From assembly GCA_002862095.1 (NCBI GenBank), contig PHSQ01000005.1, positions 62,001-126,000 of the forward strand: a stretch of 64,000 bases of DNA. Direction: 5' to 3'. Positions within the stretch are counted from its first letter, which is position 1. Each line of letters starts with the position of its first letter. Below are positions 27,539-35,623 of the stretch, piece by piece. This stretch comes from Methylocystis sp. KS32 (GTDB lineage Bacteria > Pseudomonadota > Alphaproteobacteria > Rhizobiales > Beijerinckiaceae). The notes under the pieces were generated by a model that had not been told where the DNA came from, did no database searches, and saw nothing but the letters and a program-made list of their open reading frames with translations. Made by a program: the position numbers and the translations under genes.

Positions 27539-28242
27539 TGTGCGAGCGCCACGCTTTTCACGCGCCCGCGCGCGTCAACGCATCGAAGCGGGCTTTCGAT
27601 CTCGTCTTCGCGTCGATAGGCTTGTTCGCGTTGTTTCCGCTCTTCGCCGCGATCGCGCTGGCAATACGTTGGGATAGCGCCGGACCCGTCTTCTTTCGTC
27701 AATGGCGCGTCGGCCGTGGCGGCGCAATGTTCCGAATCTATAAGTTCCGTTCGATGCGCGAAGAAAAGGACGACGCGGGTCCGCCGCTCACGGTACGGCG
27801 CGACGGGCGCGTTACCCGAATCGGCGCGATCCTGAGGCGGCTCAAGATCGACGAGCTTCCGCAACTGATCAACGTCGTTAAAGGCGAGATGTCGCTGGTT
27901 GGACCGCGGCCCGAGATTCCATCGCTCATGCAACTCTATTCGCCGCAACAGCGCGAGGCGATATTGTCGATGTCGCCGGGCATGACGGATTACGCCGCAA
28001 TCCTGTTTCGCGACGAAAGCGCGCTGCTCGACGGCGACGAAGATCCAGTCGAAACCTATCGCACCAGGATCATGCCCCGCAAATTCCTTCTTTATCGCAA
28101 ATACCACGAAGAGATGAGCTTTGGCGCCGACCTTCGAATCATCGCCGCCACCTTATGCGTTCTAGCCTTCGGCGGAATTCCAGCCATGCTCGACGTCGAT
28201 GCCGAGATCGATAACGCGCGCGGAGCGCCGTGCGATAATTGA
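27535..28242 (+). CDS. Initiating sugar-phosphate transferase (bacterial sugar transferase family)
   Basis: The 235-residue polyprenyl-phosphate glycosyl-1-phosphate transferase would attach the first sugar to undecaprenyl phosphate. One membrane segment at about residues 22-45 (FDLVFASIGLFALFPLFAA) precedes the catalytic domain. That domain has FFRQWRVGRGGAMFRIYKFR, RIGAILRRLKIDELPQLINV and SLVGPRPEIPS, the PRP motif. The gene starts at ATG 27535, which overlaps the stop of the aminotransferase gene (ATGA). A second ATG follows at once. It is short, like the PglC/minimal type, and lacks the N-terminal WcaJ membrane domain. Confidence 0.92.
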   Translation: MMCERHAFHAPARVNASKRAFDLVFASIGLFALFPLFAAIALAIRWDSAGPVFFRQWRVGRGGAMFRIYKFRSMREEKDDAGPPLTVRRDGRVTRIGAILRRLKIDELPQLINVVKGEMSLVGPRPEIPSLMQLYSPQQREAILSMSPGMTDYAAILFRDESALLDGDEDPVETYRTRIMPRKFLLYRKYHEEMSFGADLRIIAATLCVLAFGGIPAMLDVDAEIDNARGAPCDN

Positions 28243-28254
28243 CGGAGGAGAGTC

Positions 28255-29433
28255 GTGTCGAAGCGCATTTTGTTCATCGGCGGCGTCGATCACCATCTTC
28301 GCTTGCCGTTCTTCGTCGCTCTCAAGGCCCGCGGGTTTCACCCCATCGCCGCCAGTTCCGGCGAGGCGGCGCCGTTCGAACGCGCGGGCATCGAGCATCG
28401 CGGCCTTTCCTTCGATCGCTTTCTCAGCCCCCTGTCGGACCTACAGGCGATCGCCGCGATCCGCGCGCTCATAATGAGCGAGCATCCCGACATCGTGCAG
28501 ACCTTCGACAGCAAGCTCAACCTTCTGGTCGCGATGGCTAACCTCCGCCCGCCGCGCTTTCGGATGATTCGGACCATCAACGGTCTGGGATGGCTTTACG
28601 CGTCACGCTCGCCGATGGCGGTCGCGCTACGGCCGGTCTACCGCGGTCTTCATCTGATGGCGTCCCGCGTCGTCGGACTGACGCTGTTCGAGAACCGCGA
28701 AGACCAGGCCGCCTTCGAGCGCTGGGGCCTCATGAGGCCGGGTTCGGGTCGGCTCGTGCCGGGAGCTGGGCTAGATGTGCGCGGTTTTGAGGAGAGCGCG
28801 GTCGCCGGCCCCTCGAGATTCGAGCTGCGGCGCGACCTCGGCCTCGAAGATCGCGAAATTATCGTCACGGTGACGCGGGTGACGCGCGAGAAGGGAATCC
28901 CGACTCTGCTGAAGGCTGCAAGGCTCGTTCACGAGGCGCGGCCGAGCGTGTGCTTTCTTCTGGTCGGCCCGCGAGAGACCGAGGGTCCGTCCGCCGTGAC
29001 CGAGGCCGAGTTGGATCGCTACAAGCCTTATGTCGTCGCGACAGGCTGGCGGTCGGACATCGCGTCGCTGTTGTCGGCCGCCGATATATGCGCTTTTCCA
29101 ACCGAATATCGAGAGGGCGTGCCGCGGGCGATCCTCGAAGCCGCCGTTGCGAACCTGCCGATCGTGACCACGGATGTTCCGGGATGTCGCGACGTCGTCC
29201 GTGACGGGTGGAGCGGCTATGTCGCGCCGGAGCGCGACCCGCGTGCGCTCGCGGACAAAATACTCGCCGCCTTGGGGGATCCCGTCGCTGCGCGGGCGAT
29301 GGCGCGCCGCGCCAGGGATCTGGTGACGCGGGAATATGAACTTGGCGTCGCACTCGACCGCTATGTCGAGGCCTATGACGAGTTGCTGAACGCGGAGCCC
29401 GCGATCGCCGAGCCGAGGCCGCACCCGATTTGA
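28255..29433 (+). CDS. Glycosyltransferase family 4 protein
   Basis: The 392-residue GT-B enzyme starts at a GTG with a strong GGAGGAG ribosome site. The C-terminal nucleotide-sugar-binding half has VTVTRVTREKGIPTLLKAA, VVATGWRSDIASLLSAADIC, and the EX7E-type motif in PTEYREGVPRAILEAA. The N-terminal half begins RILFIGGVDHHLRLPFFVAL and resembles the WbuB/EpsD-like first-step transferases. It overlaps nothing but follows the initiating transferase by 12 bases, so it probably adds a second sugar to the lipid-linked unit. Donor and acceptor cannot be named. Confidence 0.9.
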   Translation: MSKRILFIGGVDHHLRLPFFVALKARGFHPIAASSGEAAPFERAGIEHRGLSFDRFLSPLSDLQAIAAIRALIMSEHPDIVQTFDSKLNLLVAMANLRPPRFRMIRTINGLGWLYASRSPMAVALRPVYRGLHLMASRVVGLTLFENREDQAAFERWGLMRPGSGRLVPGAGLDVRGFEESAVAGPSRFELRRDLGLEDREIIVTVTRVTREKGIPTLLKAARLVHEARPSVCFLLVGPRETEGPSAVTEAELDRYKPYVVATGWRSDIASLLSAADICAFPTEYREGVPRAILEAAVANLPIVTTDVPGCRDVVRDGWSGYVAPERDPRALADKILAALGDPVAARAMARRARDLVTREYELGVALDRYVEAYDELLNAEPAIAEPRPHPI

Positions 29434-29474
29434 AAGACCGGCTTTCAAAAACTCGAACAGTTGGAGCTAGGAAA

Positions 29475-31001
29475 ATGACCGTCCGACCGGCAACATCGGA
29501 GCTTCGAGCCCCCACAACCGAGGAAGTCCGGGCGCCACGGGCGGCGCGCCTGGCCATCGAGGCCTTCGAAGACGAGAAAATCTCCTATTGTTATTGGAGA
29601 AGCAGCCGGCGTCTTCCTCGCGCGATGGCGGGCGAGAGCGATCTCGATCTTCTCGTTGCGGCCGAGGACAGGCATCGATTCGTGGAAATCCTGTTGCGCC
29701 ACGGTTTCAAGCTTTTTCCCGCCACGCCCGCCGCCGATCATCCAGGCGTTGCGAGCTTTCTGAACTACGACGAGCGAAGCGACGTCATTTATCACATCCA
29801 TGCGCATTTCCGATTGATCGTCGGCCCCCCGCTCCTGAAAAGCCACTGGCTGCCCTGGGAGTCGTTGATTTTGGAACGGGCCGTATGGGGACCGGAGTTT
29901 GGAATACGCATGCTCGACCCCGAGTCGGAGGCGCTGCTTGTCGTGATCCGCTCCTGCGTGGAGTCCAGCTGGAGCGATCCCATCGCGCTGAAGAATCGCG
30001 CGGCGACCGTTAGGAAATTCGCAGAGGATCGTCGCGCTCTCCGCGCCAGGGCGCGGCGGGAAGCGCTTCACCAACTCACCGAGCGGCTATTAACGCGCGA
30101 TCTGGCGGACGCCGTTACGGAAATATTCTTTTCCGAGGACTCGTCTCGGCGCGACGCGGTTTTGCGGGAGTATCTGCGCAAGGGATTGCAGCCTTACCGC
30201 ATTTATGGGGCCGCCGAGGCGCATTCGAGGTCCCTCGGACGCGCCGCTCTTTGGGGATTCGGTTTCCTAAACCAGAAATTTCCGCAAGCGCCGAGGCCCT
30301 GGCGGCGCCGCCCCCTTGGCGGCGGATGCGTGGTTGCGCTGGTCGGCGTCGACGGCAGCGGAAAGTCCACGATCGTGAGGACGGCGCAGGTGTGGTTGTC
30401 GCGTGAGATCGACACGATGTCTGTCTATTTCGGCACTGGCGACGGCCGGGCGACGCTCCCGATGCTCGCCTTCAAAATGATGATTCCTTTGGCGCGCCTT
30501 GTTTTGCGGGGGAGGCCGAGGGGCTCTTCGCACGGCACGGTGAGGGACTCTTCACCGGGGCGATCCTATAGCGCGATGATGCTGATCTGGGCGAGTGTCG
30601 TGGCCTGGGAGAAACGCGTCAAGCTGATACGGGCCTGGAGGGGCGCCCATCGCGGTCTCGTCGTTTTGACTGACCGATATCCGCAAAACGAGATTCCGAG
30701 CTTCAACGATGGGCCCTTGCTTCATCGACTAGCCTCGGTTCCTCGGCCGCTCAGCGCATTCGAGGAGGCGACCTACGCGCTGGCGAACCGGCTTCCTCCC
30801 GATCTCGTGATCAGGCTTCTTGTCTCGCCCGAGACAGTCGAGGCTCGCGAACCAACCATGGACCCAACGATCATTCGGACGAGGCTGGATCAACTGCGCC
30901 GTTTGCGGTTCGGCGGCGCCAGGATCGTCAACGTCGACGCGGAGCAACCGCTCGTGGAGGTCGTTCGCATCGTCAAGAAAGAGATATGGAGCCTGTTGTA
31001 G
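29475..31001 (+). CDS. Two-domain protein: nucleotidyltransferase-like domain plus thymidylate-kinase-like P-loop domain
   Basis: This is a 508-residue protein. The N-terminal part (~30-240) has a nucleotidyltransferase-like core, with CYWRSSRRLPRAMAGESDLD giving the G-S/E-S-D-x-D pattern seen in such folds. The C-terminal part (~285-508) is a P-loop kinase with Walker A VALVGVDGSGKST at about residue 290, a DRYPQNEIPSFNDGP segment where thymidylate kinases have DRY, and VIRLLVSPETVEAR near the LID region. ATG 29475 was chosen because GGAG and AGGA precede it. A TTG at 29430 overlapping the previous gene is the alternative. Proteins of this build occur in polysaccharide loci. The substrate is unknown, and sugar or lipid-carrier phosphorylation is a guess. 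Confidence 0.75.
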   Translation: MTVRPATSELRAPTTEEVRAPRAARLAIEAFEDEKISYCYWRSSRRLPRAMAGESDLDLLVAAEDRHRFVEILLRHGFKLFPATPAADHPGVASFLNYDERSDVIYHIHAHFRLIVGPPLLKSHWLPWESLILERAVWGPEFGIRMLDPESEALLVVIRSCVESSWSDPIALKNRAATVRKFAEDRRALRARARREALHQLTERLLTRDLADAVTEIFFSEDSSRRDAVLREYLRKGLQPYRIYGAAEAHSRSLGRAALWGFGFLNQKFPQAPRPWRRRPLGGGCVVALVGVDGSGKSTIVRTAQVWLSREIDTMSVYFGTGDGRATLPMLAFKMMIPLARLVLRGRPRGSSHGTVRDSSPGRSYSAMMLIWASVVAWEKRVKLIRAWRGAHRGLVVLTDRYPQNEIPSFNDGPLLHRLASVPRPLSAFEEATYALANRLPPDLVIRLLVSPETVEAREPTMDPTIIRTRLDQLRRLRFGGARIVNVDAEQPLVEVVRIVKKEIWSLL

Positions 31002-31017
31002 GAGGCGGCGTCCTCAC

Positions 31018-31782
31018 ATGATCATCGAACTCTTCGGCGCTCCGGGCGCGGGAAAATCCACCTTCGCAAACGCTCTCGCGAAGCGCTTGCGGGAGCGCGG
31101 GTATGTCGTGGAAGTGCAAGCCAGCGCGCGACCGAACGAATCCAACGCCAGGGCGCCGGAGCCAGGATTCGAACGATGGGCGATGCGGCTTGGCTCTCCG
31201 TCGCTCCTGCGAGTCGCCCGCGCCGCGCAGGAACTCGTCGCCGCCATGGATGCAACGGATGGGAGGGGAAGCGCCGCGACGGCGCTCCTGCACGACAGCT
31301 TGCGGCCCAAGGGATTGTTGTCGGCCCTACGATTGAAGCAATATCTCAATCGCCTGGCTCGGCGCTGGCGCCAGGCCCTGGAGGCCGAGCATATCGTCGT
31401 GTTCGATCAGGCGTATATTCAGGCGTTGGTCTCCCATATTCTCGCGAGCGGCTGCAGTGAAAAATCAGCGATTGATCGTGTCCTCGATCGATCGCCTCTG
31501 GGGGATGTTCTCATTCGCATCGAGGCGCCGCGACACGTGATCGCTCGACGGCTCCGCGAGCGATTGAGCAGTCAAGGCTTTTTCGAGCGCCGCTTCGAAC
31601 TCGATCTCGATGCGAGCCTCGAGGCGATCCGTATCGTGGCGAAGTTGGAAGAGGCTCTGGCGTCGCGGGGAAGGGTCGTCTTTCACGGCGACTCGCTCGA
31701 CATGAATTTCCTGGATCGAGCCGTCGACGAGGTTGGGCGTCTTCTGCCGCACGGTTCTCGGGCGTCGTCGAAGGAGGGATAG
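31018..31782 (+). CDS. P-loop kinase-like protein of the exopolysaccharide operon
   Basis: The 254-residue protein begins MIIELFGAPGAGKSTFANAL, a Walker A motif at residues 7-15. It has a later IVVFDQAYIQALVSHIL segment in the Walker B position and a C-terminal RRLRERLSSQG(F) LID-like region. It looks like a small-molecule kinase of the NMP-kinase fold. ATG 31018 coincides with the start of the P-loop strand, and GGAGG lies about 12 bases before it. A longer in-frame extension overlaps the previous gene and lacks support. It follows another P-loop protein directly. I do not recognise a specific family. Confidence 0.7.
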   Translation: MIIELFGAPGAGKSTFANALAKRLRERGYVVEVQASARPNESNARAPEPGFERWAMRLGSPSLLRVARAAQELVAAMDATDGRGSAATALLHDSLRPKGLLSALRLKQYLNRLARRWRQALEAEHIVVFDQAYIQALVSHILASGCSEKSAIDRVLDRSPLGDVLIRIEAPRHVIARRLRERLSSQGFFERRFELDLDASLEAIRIVAKLEEALASRGRVVFHGDSLDMNFLDRAVDEVGRLLPHGSRASSKEG

Positions 31783-31837
31783 TTGAAGTGGTATGCCTTA
31801 CGCTACAATTCGTCGAACACGGGACCAGGGTTCACAA

Positions 31838-33280
31838 ATGTCCGAGACCAAAGCGACGATTCAAGATGAACGGCGGGCCGCGTCTCACGGGAACGATCTC
31901 CAACGTCTCGGTTACGCCCGCGGCAGCTTGCTTGCGCTCTCGGCGCATATCGCCAGCGCTGGCCTGGCGTCGGGGTCGCAATTCATTCTTGCGCGGCTGT
32001 TAGGCGCAGACAGTTATGGCGATTACGCCTATGTGCTGGCGTGGGCGTCCGTGCTCGCCTATCTCGCTGCGCTCGGATTCGACGTGGCTCTGCTGCGCTT
32101 CATTCCGTTCTACGAGAGCAAGGGCGAGAGGGGACTCGCAAACGGCGTCATTCATTATGCGCAAAGCCGCGCGCTGGCGGCGGGAGCGATGATCTCGCTT
32201 TTTGGGATTGCGTACGTTTGGTTCGGATCGACGGGGATGAAGCCGCAGCTCCGCGACACCTTCGTCATTGGCTTTCTGGTGGCCCCGGTCTGGTCTCTCC
32301 TGTGGATTTTATGCAGCGTTTCGCGGGCCTCCGGCGGGGTTCTGTGGGCCCTCGTTCCCGACCGTATCACGCGCGAAAGCGTGTTGGTCCTTATAATCCT
32401 GGTCGGCGCGGTAATGCGCCTCGACATTGGCTCGACCGGCGCCATGCTCGCGACGCTCGCGGGTTCGCTGGCCGGATTGGTCATTGCGCGCTTCGCGGTT
32501 CGGAGCTTGCGCGAGAAAGAGCCGGGCGAGACTATCGCCTATGACGCGCCGTATTGGCGTCGAAGCATCCTTCCGCTGGTCATCCTGGGTGCGGTCGAGG
32601 TGCTCATGAACCGCACCGGCATCGTTTGTCTCGGCTACCTAAACAGCGACAGGGAAGCTGGCGTCTACGGGCTCGTGTTCAACATCGCTTTCGTCGTCAC
32701 TCTTCCCAGGACCGCCGTGAACACGCTGTTCGCGCCCAGGCTCGCGGCGCTCCACGCCGTGGGCGACGTGGCGGCGTTGAAATCCCTCGTCGCGAAGTCG
32801 ACGCGATGGATGCTGAGATTCTCATTCGTCATCGCCGTCGCGATCCTCGCGCTTGCCGATCCCGTGCTGGCGTGGTTCGGCGAAAGCTTCGAAGTCGGCG
32901 CGCCGGCCCTGAAGATCCTCGCGATCGCTCAACTCGCCGTGGTCGCCTGCGGCTCGCAGATCAACATTCTGACCATGACGGGTCATGAGGCGATCGCCGC
33001 GAAACTGCTGAGCGCATGCGTCGCGGGAAACTTGTTGCTGACTACGGCGTTGATTCAAATCTGGGGCCTCACCGGCGCGGCGATCGCGACGGGGACGATT
33101 TTTTTGATTTGGAACGCCGCGATGTCCGTCTTCATTTGGCGACGACTTGGATTCATGCCGGGGCTGCTGGAAGTTCTCTTCGAGCGAAGGTCGGCGACCG
33201 ACGAGCCGAACCGCAAGGAGCCAGCTGCGGCGTCGTGCGCAAGCGCGCTTTCCGCTCGGACGAATTCATCCGAGCGATAA
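31838..33280 (+). CDS. Oligosaccharide flippase (Wzx/MATE-like)
   Basis: The ~480-residue integral membrane protein has about twelve to fourteen helices. The polysaccharide-flippase pattern is seen at the start, SQFILARLLGADSYGDYAYV, and in the middle, RRSILPLVILGAVEVLMNRT. It would move lipid-linked repeat units to the periplasm for polymerisation by the Wzy-like protein. ATG 31838 (MSETKATIQ) follows CCAGGG. ATG 31793 is an equally open alternative that would add 15 residues. The position near the end of the operon suits a complete Wzx/Wzy pathway. Confidence 0.88.
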   Translation: MSETKATIQDERRAASHGNDLQRLGYARGSLLALSAHIASAGLASGSQFILARLLGADSYGDYAYVLAWASVLAYLAALGFDVALLRFIPFYESKGERGLANGVIHYAQSRALAAGAMISLFGIAYVWFGSTGMKPQLRDTFVIGFLVAPVWSLLWILCSVSRASGGVLWALVPDRITRESVLVLIILVGAVMRLDIGSTGAMLATLAGSLAGLVIARFAVRSLREKEPGETIAYDAPYWRRSILPLVILGAVEVLMNRTGIVCLGYLNSDREAGVYGLVFNIAFVVTLPRTAVNTLFAPRLAALHAVGDVAALKSLVAKSTRWMLRFSFVIAVAILALADPVLAWFGESFEVGAPALKILAIAQLAVVACGSQINILTMTGHEAIAAKLLSACVAGNLLLTTALIQIWGLTGAAIATGTIFLIWNAAMSVFIWRRLGFMPGLLEVLFERRSATDEPNRKEPAAASCASALSARTNSSER

Positions 33281-33438
33281 GAAATCGCGTTCGCTTTTTT
33301 GCGCTCGAGAGGTTGAGGCGGAGGATACTTACTTCGTATGAGACATCCTGCCGAGCTTGACTCGGGGCGTGGTGAATAACGATGCTGGGAGGCAAAAAGG
33401 CAAGGTATTATCTGGTTTTAAAAGGGAGGGAGTTCGTG

Positions 33439-34086
33439 ATGAAATATGTCTCTATTACGATCTCGGCGCTCGTTGTGCTGCTGGGGACCGCGTCAGGCGC
33501 TCTGGCCCAAAGCACAATTTGCACGGCGCCAATAACCAAAGGCCCAATCTTCGGCGACGTGGTGGTGCCAAACGGCGCGAATTGCTTGCTGGGCTATGAT
33601 CCGCCCCCGTCAAACCCATGTTGCGAATCGGCCTCTCCAGGAACGGCTGTCGTGGTTACCGGCAGCGTGACGGTCGGCACAGGCGCCAGTCTCACAGTCG
33701 GATTGAATTCGATAATTATCGGCAGCATTGTCGCGTCCAACTGCAACTATGTTGAGCTTGTGTCCGAAGGCTCTGAATATGTCGGCGGTAACGTCACCAT
33801 ATCGAACTGCGCCGGGCAGATCGCTTTTCTAACCGTGGGAACCGGGAGCGTGATCGGCGGCAGCTTGTCGTGCAGCAACAACACCGGGCCCTGCATTATC
33901 GAGGACGCCTATGTGGGGGGCTCCGTGACTGTTGATAGCAATGTGTCTCCGGCCGGTTCGCCGTCGCAGGTGTATTTCAACACGATCTCCGGTAATCTAC
34001 AGTGCACAGGAAATGGCTCCTCCGTTCCTATCGGCAGCAACAATAATGTCGCGGGGAATAAAACAGGACAATGTGTTGGCTTCTAA
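33439..34086 (+). CDS. Secreted Cys-rich repeat protein, possible small beta-solenoid
   Basis: The 215-residue protein has a signal peptide (MKYVSITISALVVLLG, cleavage after ALA-Q). The mature part consists of imperfect repeats about 20-25 residues long built on V-x-G-x-V/L-T-V and ISNC units: VVVTGSVTVGTGASLTV, VGGNVTISNCAGQIAFL, VIGGSLSCSNNTGPC, VGGSVTVDSNVSP and ISGNLQCTGNGSSV. The Gly/Val/Asn/Ser alternation suggests a right-handed beta-helix with paired cysteines. GGGAGGGAG lies before the ATG. It closes the exopolysaccharide operon and is followed by a strong terminator. I do not recognise a family. A surface protein acting on or anchoring the polysaccharide is a possibility only. Confidence 0.75.
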   Translation: MKYVSITISALVVLLGTASGALAQSTICTAPITKGPIFGDVVVPNGANCLLGYDPPPSNPCCESASPGTAVVVTGSVTVGTGASLTVGLNSIIIGSIVASNCNYVELVSEGSEYVGGNVTISNCAGQIAFLTVGTGSVIGGSLSCSNNTGPCIIEDAYVGGSVTVDSNVSPAGSPSQVYFNTISGNLQCTGNGSSVPIGSNNNVAGNKTGQCVGF

Positions 34087-34093
34087 AGGATAA

Positions 34094-34124
34094 ATCCAGA
34101 CAGATGGTTCCCATCTGTCTGGAT
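34094..34124 (+). terminator. Strong hairpin ending the exopolysaccharide operon
   Basis: ATCCAGACAGATGG and CCATCTGTCTGGAT form a perfect 14-bp stem with a 3-base loop, starting 8 bases after the last stop codon. The downstream bases are AAAAGC rather than a T-run. Termination may therefore be weaker, or the hairpin may protect the mRNA 3' end. Confidence 0.75.
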
Positions 34125-34203
34125 AAAAGCGAAACACAAAATCAAACTATCAGGTGGCCAGCTCAGGCGGAGTTGCATGAGGCGCTTATCCCGCTGACCG
34201 AGG

Positions 34204-34641
34204 TTAATCGATATGTAGTGGGTTGGCGTTGCCGACGATTTGATTGTTGCTCCGGTTTTCGCGCCTGATAATGTTCCGATAGCTCGCCGGCGGGTTGTTG
34301 GCGGCGAGGCCGAGCATGGTTTGGAAAGAGACGCGCCGGTAAGGGCTGCGATTGTAGCGGAGCATGGATTCATCGCGGTAGGCATCGTCGTGCTTGCGAT
34401 GCAATCCGTGATACGTTCTGAGCGCCCAGCGCTTCATCAACGCGAAGGCGCGGTGGCTCGATGGGAGGACGATGTTCGCCGCCATCACGCCGACGACGCG
34501 CAGATCGCGCCAGTAATCGCCGGCAAGGCGGGGCGGAAACGCATGACCATCGGCGATCAGCGTAGCGCCTGGCTTCACGTTGCCGCGCCGAAATGACCTC
34601 GTTCGTGCGGCGCGGGATCGAACGGTTGGCGATCGCGACAA
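34204..34641 (-). pseudogene. IS1595-family transposase remnant (C-terminal part)
   Basis: The frame encodes the C-terminal third of an IS1595-type transposase: VKPGATLIADGHAFPPRLAG, then SSHRAFALMKRWALRTYHGL, then YNRSPYRRVSFQTMLGLA. In active copies the last stretch usually reads FNRRFYRHVSFETLLGL. The zinc finger and most of the DDE domain are absent. The 300-400 bases on the upstream side show only scrambled fragments. It is a decayed insertion lying between the exopolysaccharide locus and the type III PKS operon. Confidence 0.8.
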
Positions 34642-35050
34642 TGCGGAAGGCGTCGTTATCCGTAGGGGATCTGCGCCGCCGCGAGCGCACGATCGTTGTC
34701 ATTGTGGACAAGGCGGGAGGGCGCGGCTTTCGCGGTCGGCGCGGTCAGGCTCACAGGGGCGCCGAGAACATTGGCGCCGACGGAGGGATTCCCTTGCGGC
34801 CATTAGCGCCTCCGCCAGGAACACCGGGTGATCGACACCCCGATCGCGCGGTCGCGCCTTTGAATGATCCGGCTTTCCCCCAGAAGGCGGTCGCCGATGG
34901 TTTCAAGCGATTACGGAAAGCGCCGTTGCGTCGCGATCCGTCATAATTTAGCCGGAATTGGCAATTGTAGTCCCGGCCGCGCATCGAAGCCTCCACGAGA
35001 TGGAATTTCAATGCGTTATTTCATGAGACTCGCGCGGTAAAAACCCCTTC
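34642..35050. other. Degenerate interval upstream of the type III PKS operon
   Basis: No intact gene is visible. On the minus strand there are scattered frames (for example one starting MKFHLVEASMRGRDYN near 35011) that may be the ruined N-terminal end of the IS1595 element. The promoter of the operon starting at 35051 must lie here. No confident -35/-10 pair was picked. Confidence 0.4.
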
Positions 35051-35623
35051 ATGGCGACCTTGGTCATATCCGAACACCATCGCCTGCGCGCGAAAGCCGA
35101 GCGACTCATTCGCGATGTCTACGAAGAGGAATACGGCGCGAAGCTTAGCGCCTTTCCCCGCAATTTATTCGTTGCGATCGACTCTCAAGGCGACATTTTA
35201 TCCGCGGCGGGTTTTCGAACCGACGACGATGGTTTCTTTTCCGAGCGCTATCTGGATGAGCCGGTCGAGACGGCGCTGGCTCAGCTCTATGGGCTCCGCG
35301 TAATGCGAGAACGCGTTTTCGAAATCTCCACATTCGCGAGTCGCTCGCCCAACTCGATCGCGCCCTTCGTCAGCGACGCCATCAACTACGCGGATTCGAT
35401 CGGCTTCGAATGGGGGTTCTTTACGTTGACGCGCAGGCTTCGGCAACTCCTCGACCGGCTTGGTTTGGAAGTTAGCTTCCTTGCTCCCGCGGACGCCGCG
35501 CGCATCGAAGACGCTGCCTCTTGGGGCGGCTATTACGAGAAGGATCCGAAGGTCTGCGCGGGCAATCGCGACAGTCTCACGCCATATTTCGCCGCGCGGC
35601 GCCGGAAAGCGGCCAATGCGTGA
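35051..35623 (+). CDS. Thermostable-hemolysin family protein (GNAT-like appearance)
   Basis: The 190-residue protein matches the family named after a Vibrio thermostable hemolysin. Typical segments are IRDVYEEEYGAKLSAFPRNL, GDILSAAGFRTDDDGFFSER, YLDEPVE and VFEISTFASRS. There is no signal peptide and no membrane segment. The arrangement (ILSAAGFR strand, ERYLDEPVE, then ISTFASR) resembles acyl-homoserine-lactone-synthase/GNAT acyltransferases more than a toxin; that is my reading, not an established activity. Its stop overlaps the start of the AMP-binding gene by 8 bases, so the two are co-translated. It is the first gene of the 11-gene operon, and an acyl-transfer role there is plausible. 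Confidence 0.8.
   Translation: MATLVISEHHRLRAKAERLIRDVYEEEYGAKLSAFPRNLFVAIDSQGDILSAAGFRTDDDGFFSERYLDEPVETALAQLYGLRVMRERVFEISTFASRSPNSIAPFVSDAINYADSIGFEWGFFTLTRRLRQLLDRLGLEVSFLAPADAARIEDAASWGGYYEKDPKVCAGNRDSLTPYFAARRRKAANA

Noticed and set aside
35051-35623. Calling the first operon gene a secreted hemolytic toxin
   Set aside because: There is no signal peptide, no amphipathic or membrane segment, and the operon context is biosynthetic, so only the family name was kept.
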